Below, piece after piece: positions 1 to 6,600 of a stretch of DNA of 10,092 nt. How positions within the stretch are numbered: the stretch's first letter is position 1; every line of letters starts with the position of its first letter. The DNA is taken from contig JAOXYB010068022.1 in the NCBI GenBank assembly GCA_028565635.1, positions 1 to 10,092 of the forward strand. The letters are read 5' to 3'. A program made the translations under genes and the position numbers. A model generated the notes under the pieces. It did no database searches and was not told the origin of the DNA. It saw nothing but the letters and a program-made list of their open reading frames with translations. The stretch is from Phoronis ovalis. Taxonomy: Eukaryota > Phoronida > Phoronidae.

Positions 1-100
1 CTCCTCTCTCTCTCTCTCTCCTCTCTCCTCTCTCTCTCTCTCCTCTCTCTCTCTCCTCTCTCTCTCCTCTCTCTCTCCTCTCTCCCCTTCCCTCCCTCCC
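1..100. repeat. CT-rich microsatellite
   Basis: Interrupted (CT)n with CTC and CCT variants, grading into a C-rich TCCC stretch at the right end. It is a polypyrimidine tract on the plus strand. It lies in the intron after exon 9; since it touches the window edge its full length is unknown. Confidence 0.95.
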
Positions 101-372
101 AACAATGTAGCTTAAAACCATGAAAGCTTAGATAAATTTATCGGTCACCACAAACTCACAGTCCACAACTAAGGGAGCATTCATTATATTTGTGGAAGGG
201 ATTGAATGATTTTATCATTTACAACAAAAGGACCACTCTTCAAGCGCAAAATTTGATAATTGGATAATTTAAATAATAAAATATCTCTACCTCAATACAC
301 AGCATTACACACAACTGACAACAGACAAAATGTTTTGTGACCTTGTTGTTATTAAGACAGTTGTTTACTTAC
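101..372 (-). other. Intron 9 (partial), nothing else recognised
   Basis: Downstream flank of exon 9 on the minus strand, beginning with the donor GTAAGT at 372-367. It is AT-rich with no open frame, RNA gene or recognisable repeat apart from the adjoining CT tract. Confidence 0.7.
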
Positions 373-600
373 ACCTCGCTGAATTTCTCCTACCATTCCG
401 TCCCAGTAGGAAGAACCATTGCTGGATTTGTGTTTAGCACCGTGTAAACCATCTGCCGAAGGCAGGATGATGTAGTCAAATGGCACTTTTCTCGACACAT
501 TTTTAGCTAAATCAGCACAGTAACCTTCGTATTGGTCATTAGCAATACGAGGTATTCCATTAGGTTTTATTTCCATGTTTCTGTACATGTATGGTTTTGT
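373..600 (-). CDS. Exon 9: ligand-binding domain S1, first half
   Basis: Encodes residues 414-489, phase 0 at both ends, from acceptor ACCAG|ACA to donor GGT|GTAAGT. It reads TKPYMYRN, then YEGYCADLAKNV, the strand FDYIILPSADGLHGAK and WDGMVGEIQRG. These are S1 motifs of glutamate receptors and end just before the usual 'AdiaiApLTit..R' block, which carries the alpha-carboxylate-binding Arg and must be in the next exon off the left edge. Tyr417 matches Tyr405 of mature GluA2. Thr414 replaces Glu402 and His466 replaces Tyr450. A serine-rich loop, KSSNGSS, precedes the Trp. Confidence 0.96.
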
Positions 601-3600
601 CTGGTTCACGGTAAATAAAAACATTTAAAAAACATTAGTTCGTCACATAGCTTATAATAAATAAATAATATAGTTTATTTCGGAATTTAAAAGATATTCC
701 ATAGATACATATTATTAAATACAGAGTACAAAAGATATAAAAATACTAATATCTGTGTAACAATACATTACTACTACAGCAGTATAGCTTTTAGGCTTCA
801 AGAACTAGGTAGGTAACTGATTATATTAATATAATATACAATAACTTCCCCCAGCGTATCATTAAAGCAGATTCTCTGCACCATAGATTATTACCCACCA
901 CTAAATCAACCAGTTCGTTTCTACTACATCTTTGGATAAGACCTGCTGCAGATTTCCTGAGTAAGGCATGAAATGATGTTATGCGGTTACTTACAAACAT
1001 GCCGCTAGCGCTACAATCTCTAAGTAGCCCTACAACCGGGCCCTACAAGCCATCTAAAACTATTATTATAACATACTCTTAACTTATTCATTCTTTGTTT
1101 GGTGTACTTACTCCAACATGGCATGTTGCTACAATATGTCTTAAACAAACTAATCCTGATATCAACCTAGGATATATAAAACTCTAAGAGTTATATATCC
1201 TAGCATCAACTGAACATTTAGAAAATTTCCTAATCCAGCTATTAGCTTTGATACATAATGACTGATATCGTCGCCAGATGTCAGCATCATCACTGCAGTC
1301 TTCACTTATAATGTGACCCAAATATTTGAAACTGTTGACAAATTTCAGTACACAACCATTTAAACGCATAGGAGAAATCGTATATTTAATTCCATCAGGA
1401 AAAAAGCCTTACATTCTGTTTTTGTTACAATGAATACAATATCATGCTCTTTTGCACAGATTTCACATATGCTTATTAGTTTTCTGAGACTTTTAATACT
1501 TGGGCAAGCCACTGCCATGTCGTCAGCAAAGCTAAAATTATTAAGAATAGCACCATACATACGACAACCTAATCCAAAGTTCGTTAGAGACTTACTCAGA
1601 TCAATCATCATCAGTATACACTGCATATAACTTAGGTGATAAAATACTACCTTGTCGAACACAATTAGTAACATTAAATGATTTGGAATAACTACTCCCC
1701 CATCTTACACAAAAAGTTTGGCACTGGTACCAATCTACAAGAATTCTAACAATAAATATAGGTACGCCTTTGTCATTTAATTATAAAAAGAGTATACCAG
1801 TTAAGCAATACATGGCATGATATGCACATTCTCAGCAGCGGTATTATAATATGTTACTATGTGAATACATTGCATACGCTATTATCACAGAAGAACAGCA
1901 TATAAAAAGGACAAGTAATTTATTATTGATCAAACAATAAAGTTGATAATTCGAAACAAGTAATAAATTACTTACCAGCACTGTTGTGACCTTAAGTATC
2001 TTTGTTTCCTCCTTGGCACCAGGTTGAGGTTTGTATTCAGTCGCTTTGGTTTTACTTTTGTAGCAGCTATTGGAACTATTTGCGTTTTTTGTGCAATTGT
2101 GTTTCCAACGACCGATCTGAAAGTAATAAAATGAATGCAAAACGTAATACGAAATGTCAAAGCATCATTTCCTGTCAAATTGAATTGATCGATGTCTGAA
2201 TTTAATAGTTTTATAAAATGCATAAACATATCATGAGGTATTGTCTTTTACCTTAGCCAATGATGCACTTTTCGGTTGCGTACCAAAGACATCTATGTCA
2301 AAATTATTACGGTATCCTTGATCGTCTATAGTAATATTTCCAGTTAAGCCATCAAATCGGTGTACCTTAAAACATATTATTACATTTTTAATGAAAACAA
2401 AATCGACATCTGGTTGTTATTAGCCTTGAGATGCTGCACTATCAGAACACTCATGACAGAAACAAGAATCACAATAATTAGGTACTCATATAAGAAATTT
2501 GTTACCCTCATGCAGTGAAAGTTCACATACTATCTGAAGTTTAAAAATAGAATAAAATTAATAATGTAATAGTTTACTTTTATTGGATGATGCACTTACT
2601 CTTTTTAACTCTCTTATGATATCATCTCCATAAGACCAGGGTTCGGGCCTTATGTCACAGATAATACTAGTAGCTCTGTTATCTGCAATTCTTCCTTGCG
2701 TAAAACTGATCATTGCACGACCAAACAATGCAACAGCATCAGTTATTAGTGCTTTTTTTATCTGCAAATAGGAAAACAGAGTTTTACAGCCATGAATAAA
2801 AATACAGTCTTCTGGCGAGGCACTTATGCAAAAAACAAAGAAATGTCAGAATTTCTCATTTATACGATATACGTTTATTTCGAACTAAATAGTTCATATA
2901 AAACAGTCATGTACAAAAATAAATAAATCTACAAAAATGTTAAAGAAACTAACAAATATACATAAAGCAAAAATCACAAGCAAGTCAAAATGTATCACTC
3001 GATTTGCATAACCTATCAACGCACATTAGAAATAGACACGTATGCATGTACTCCATAGCGTGTAATATATTTTTAAACATTAAATGAAATAATTTGAAGA
3101 ATACCGTAATTTTGTTAAAGGTCTCCTGAACGATTGCTAACCAGCTGATTTTTAATTTACAGGTGGAGTCTGTCAAGTCAGTATTGTTGAATCCCATACC
3201 GTGAATAAATACGTTGAATTTATCGCGTGTCATGCGAGGTGTGTTGTACTAAAAGAAATACATAGACTGTCAAAACCTATGAGAATTTCAACAACAAAAA
3301 AAAACAAATAACATGTCTCCTGCAGCTTTATTAATCACAACAAATATTCTATGCATACAAGTACGCATAAATTTCGTGAAACTTTTAAAGTTGATGGTAA
3401 CATTAGTGAGCGAAGCATTTTATGTGTAAACGTGTTATAATTTAAAAAAAAAAACTCACCAATTTATTTAGCAATTCGGTAACGTCTTCATATGGCAGAT
3501 CGACATATATTCTTTTTTGTATACCCGGTGTTTTTTTGTGAATATCTAGTAACTGCTGTAACATGTCATTAACACTATCCACTTGAAGAGTCTCAATTTC

Positions 3601-6600
3601 TATGGGTTCATCGTCTAATTCCTGCACTTTGTTATAAAGTTGCTGCGCCCTCATGAGACCTATAAAACGAGAAATCATATCGTTATGCTCGACTTCTTAG
3701 AAGGTAAATCAAGTAACAACTTTTATCAAAGGAAGCTAGAGTTGCTGCTAGTGCTATTGTAAACGTTACAAGACTTCTAAATGACCTTTCAATATCATTT
3801 TTGAACGTTTCAGCAAATATTAGAAATGTAGTGCTTTTGAGACTTTTTGACCTCAAAATGACCCCCTTGAGGTCTTGATGACCTCTAAAAAAATAAAAAG
3901 CTAATTTCTGCAAATTTTATACCATTTTGAGATTTTGAACTTTTGTCCTCTAGATGCATGATCCTGCGATTCAAGGTCAACTCTCCCAACTGTGAGACTG
4001 TCAAATTACAAGCCTGTTGGACTAACCCCACGACTAACCGTTACGACTTGCGGCATGTTTCCTTCATAAAATTAATTGATAAGATACTAAAGAATAAATT
4101 TCACTTTTTAATCCCTATATATTGTCAAAGGTTATTAAAATGATCTTTTTATTACCTGATACCATCATTTTGGAAGATTTCGAGTAATCCTAGATATCCA
4201 ACATTTGACCTTTTAATCTCAAAGACTGCAATGGCCAATCCTGGGGATGTCACACTTCAATTGCCCTACCCCTAACCGTAATTATACATAACTGACTTGG
4301 AAATATACCTTGTTGAAATTTTTAAGATCAATACATTAATTGAAAGATACTAAAACTACAACATTCACCTTCTAATACCTAAATATTCTCAAAGGTCATC
4401 AAAATTATCTATTTGAAAGCTGATACAATCATTTTGTAACATTTTGAAAATTTTAGAAATTTTACTTTTGACCTCTAAATGACCTTTTGACCTCAAGGTC
4501 AACAATGGCCTACTCTGGGGATGTCATACCTAAAGTATCATGTCCCTAACTGTAATTGTAACTGGCTTCGACATGTAGCTTCCTGAAAAGTGGAGGAAGA
4601 AGACATAAAACCTACAAATCCAATAGGGTCGCTCTTTTATAGGAGCAAGTCTTACTAAGTAGGAAACAAAGCGTTTTTTAAACAATATAAGAATAAAGAA
4701 TAGTACAATAGAAATACTGTAACATCTCTAGATCTTGTGGTGATAATTTTAAAAGTTGATAATATTTCTGTTAACTAATTGATAGTATTCTGTTACTAAG
4801 TCTTAACAGAAATCAGCATTCTCTTACTGCCAGAGAAGGCCTAGTGGTAGTCCAAAGCATGCATGACGGTGATCAGCAGGAATTGAGTAGCAGATCGAGA
4901 GCGTCGTTGAAATATGGGATCACAGAAATCTGTTACACCATTATTTTTTAGATTGTTGTGTGGTCACCTGATAAATCATTGTAAATATAAACAGTGTGGT
5001 TCCATGACATATTTCGCATGACGTCAATTACAGCGCCTTCATAGGCTGGACTCATTCGTATCTCGTATCCACTATTGCTCGTGCTGGCGACGTGACTATG
5101 GGTTATGTATGGCATGTGCAGAGTTCTACTGTAGGACTCCATGGCATCGCGTGATAATAGATGCACACTACCAAATATAGCATATACACCTCGAGAAGTC
5201 AATCTGCACACTATAAAACAGATTATATTTAAATACTGAGTTTGTTACTTCATTTCAAATTTACAGTGCTTAACAGTGTTAATATTCATACTGAACATTA
5301 TCATTTCTTCCTCTTATTATTTCTACGCTGTTTTATCACGAAGTCGGACATGACTTTCAGCAATTTTTTTTGAAACACTGACTAATGTTATATGCAACTG
5401 GATATAAATCGACAGGAATTATTTATTTAGCATCATGGAAGTACATTTTGGTTATAATATTTTTTCGTACCAACCTGTATCAATTTTTACCATTTACAGA
5501 TTATTAACAAAACCCACGATGATACAACAACAATGAGTTATGCCTATACACATACATTTAGTCTAATTCTAGAAACTATGGAAAAGATACTGAAAAAGCA
5601 CTGAAACTGAAAGAATATAAGACTCACGAGCGTTTGAAAAATTAGCACTGCTTTCCACATTAATCATCAGTGAATAGCCGATAAGTTGAAATCGATTTTG
5701 ACTGTTTTCATTGAAGTTTCTGATTGCATCTTGGAATGCTTCTTTTACATCATTTTCAGTTTCATCAAAAATTCCCCCTGAATGGCAAAAGAAACATAAC
5801 ATGTTATACATTTACAGTACATACAATTATAATGACTGTCATAAAATTGTGTTACTGTACGCGGTATATAAATAATAAATTAAAGGGATTTTTAAAATAT
5901 AAACAGGCTTTTTGTCAACGGAAAAATCCAAATTGCAAACGACACAAAGAGTTCCCAGGAAGTCACTCAAATAAAATGTGGGAAATCATGCTCACGTGTG
6001 TAAAGGGTGTTTACTTGAGAACCAGACGCGTTATGCGGTAGGAAAATCAGCAATTTTAATTTGTATTTAACCCTGGTCGTGCTTACAGTCTGTTTTGCAT
6101 GACAAGTCTTGTTTAGTATCCAATCTGTCTTATTTTTTGTTCGAAAATTTTCGTTTTAGATAGGTCTTACTTAGAATCTTTGAACTTCAGTCTTCATGGA
6201 TAGAGTATAGATCTTGTTTATAGGATACCTCCTTAACCACTTGATGTTTAGAGTCCTTTTTATGCCCTTAAAGGTTGTATCTGCTCACTTATTCTCCTAT
6301 CTGCCGGTAACACTGTTTAAGGTAAAAAAATGTTACTAGTATGTACTACTTACGGCTAGTAATATATATGGAAGCGCTCGCGTCATATTTCCCATCCGTG
6401 TATTGCGTAATTCCAAATTAAAACTTTACATCCGGGTATCCTTATCCCCCCCGACCAAGCTTGAACAGTGCAAAACAATAAAACCATGTGTACTTCCGGT
6501 CTGGGGTCATGGCTCAGATTTGATACGGAAATTGCCTGCTCCGATCGAGTTGTAATTTTTTAAAGAAAAAACATATTTCAAGGAAAGTTCCGCGTGATTT

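Noticed and set aside
101-150. Start of a mitochondrial tRNA-Phe-like sequence (AATGTAGCTTAAA)
   Set aside because: Only about a dozen bases resemble it; no acceptor pairing or anticodon arm follows.
1430-1630. Plus-strand open frame across the LINE
   Set aside because: Antisense shadow of the reverse-transcriptase remnant.
3107-3165. Ending exon 5 at the donor GTAAAT near 3160
   Set aside because: It leaves phase 1, and exon 6 read in that phase hits a stop; the sequence beyond also aligns with the iGluR ATD.
3943-4143. 66-codon plus-strand open frame
   Set aside because: Lies wholly inside the intron 3 tandem repeat and is not kept in the other copies.
5019-5026. Perfect CRE, TGACGTCA
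   Set aside because: It lies inside coding exon 3 (VIDVM) and is explained by the codons; no regulatory context.
5640-5680. Hammerhead-like core CTGATGA...GAAA on the minus strand
   Set aside because: The bases between cannot form stem II, and the stretch is conserved-looking coding sequence in exon 2.
5724-6041. 105-codon plus-strand open frame
   Set aside because: Overlaps exon 2 in antisense, has no family resemblance, and is a chance frame.
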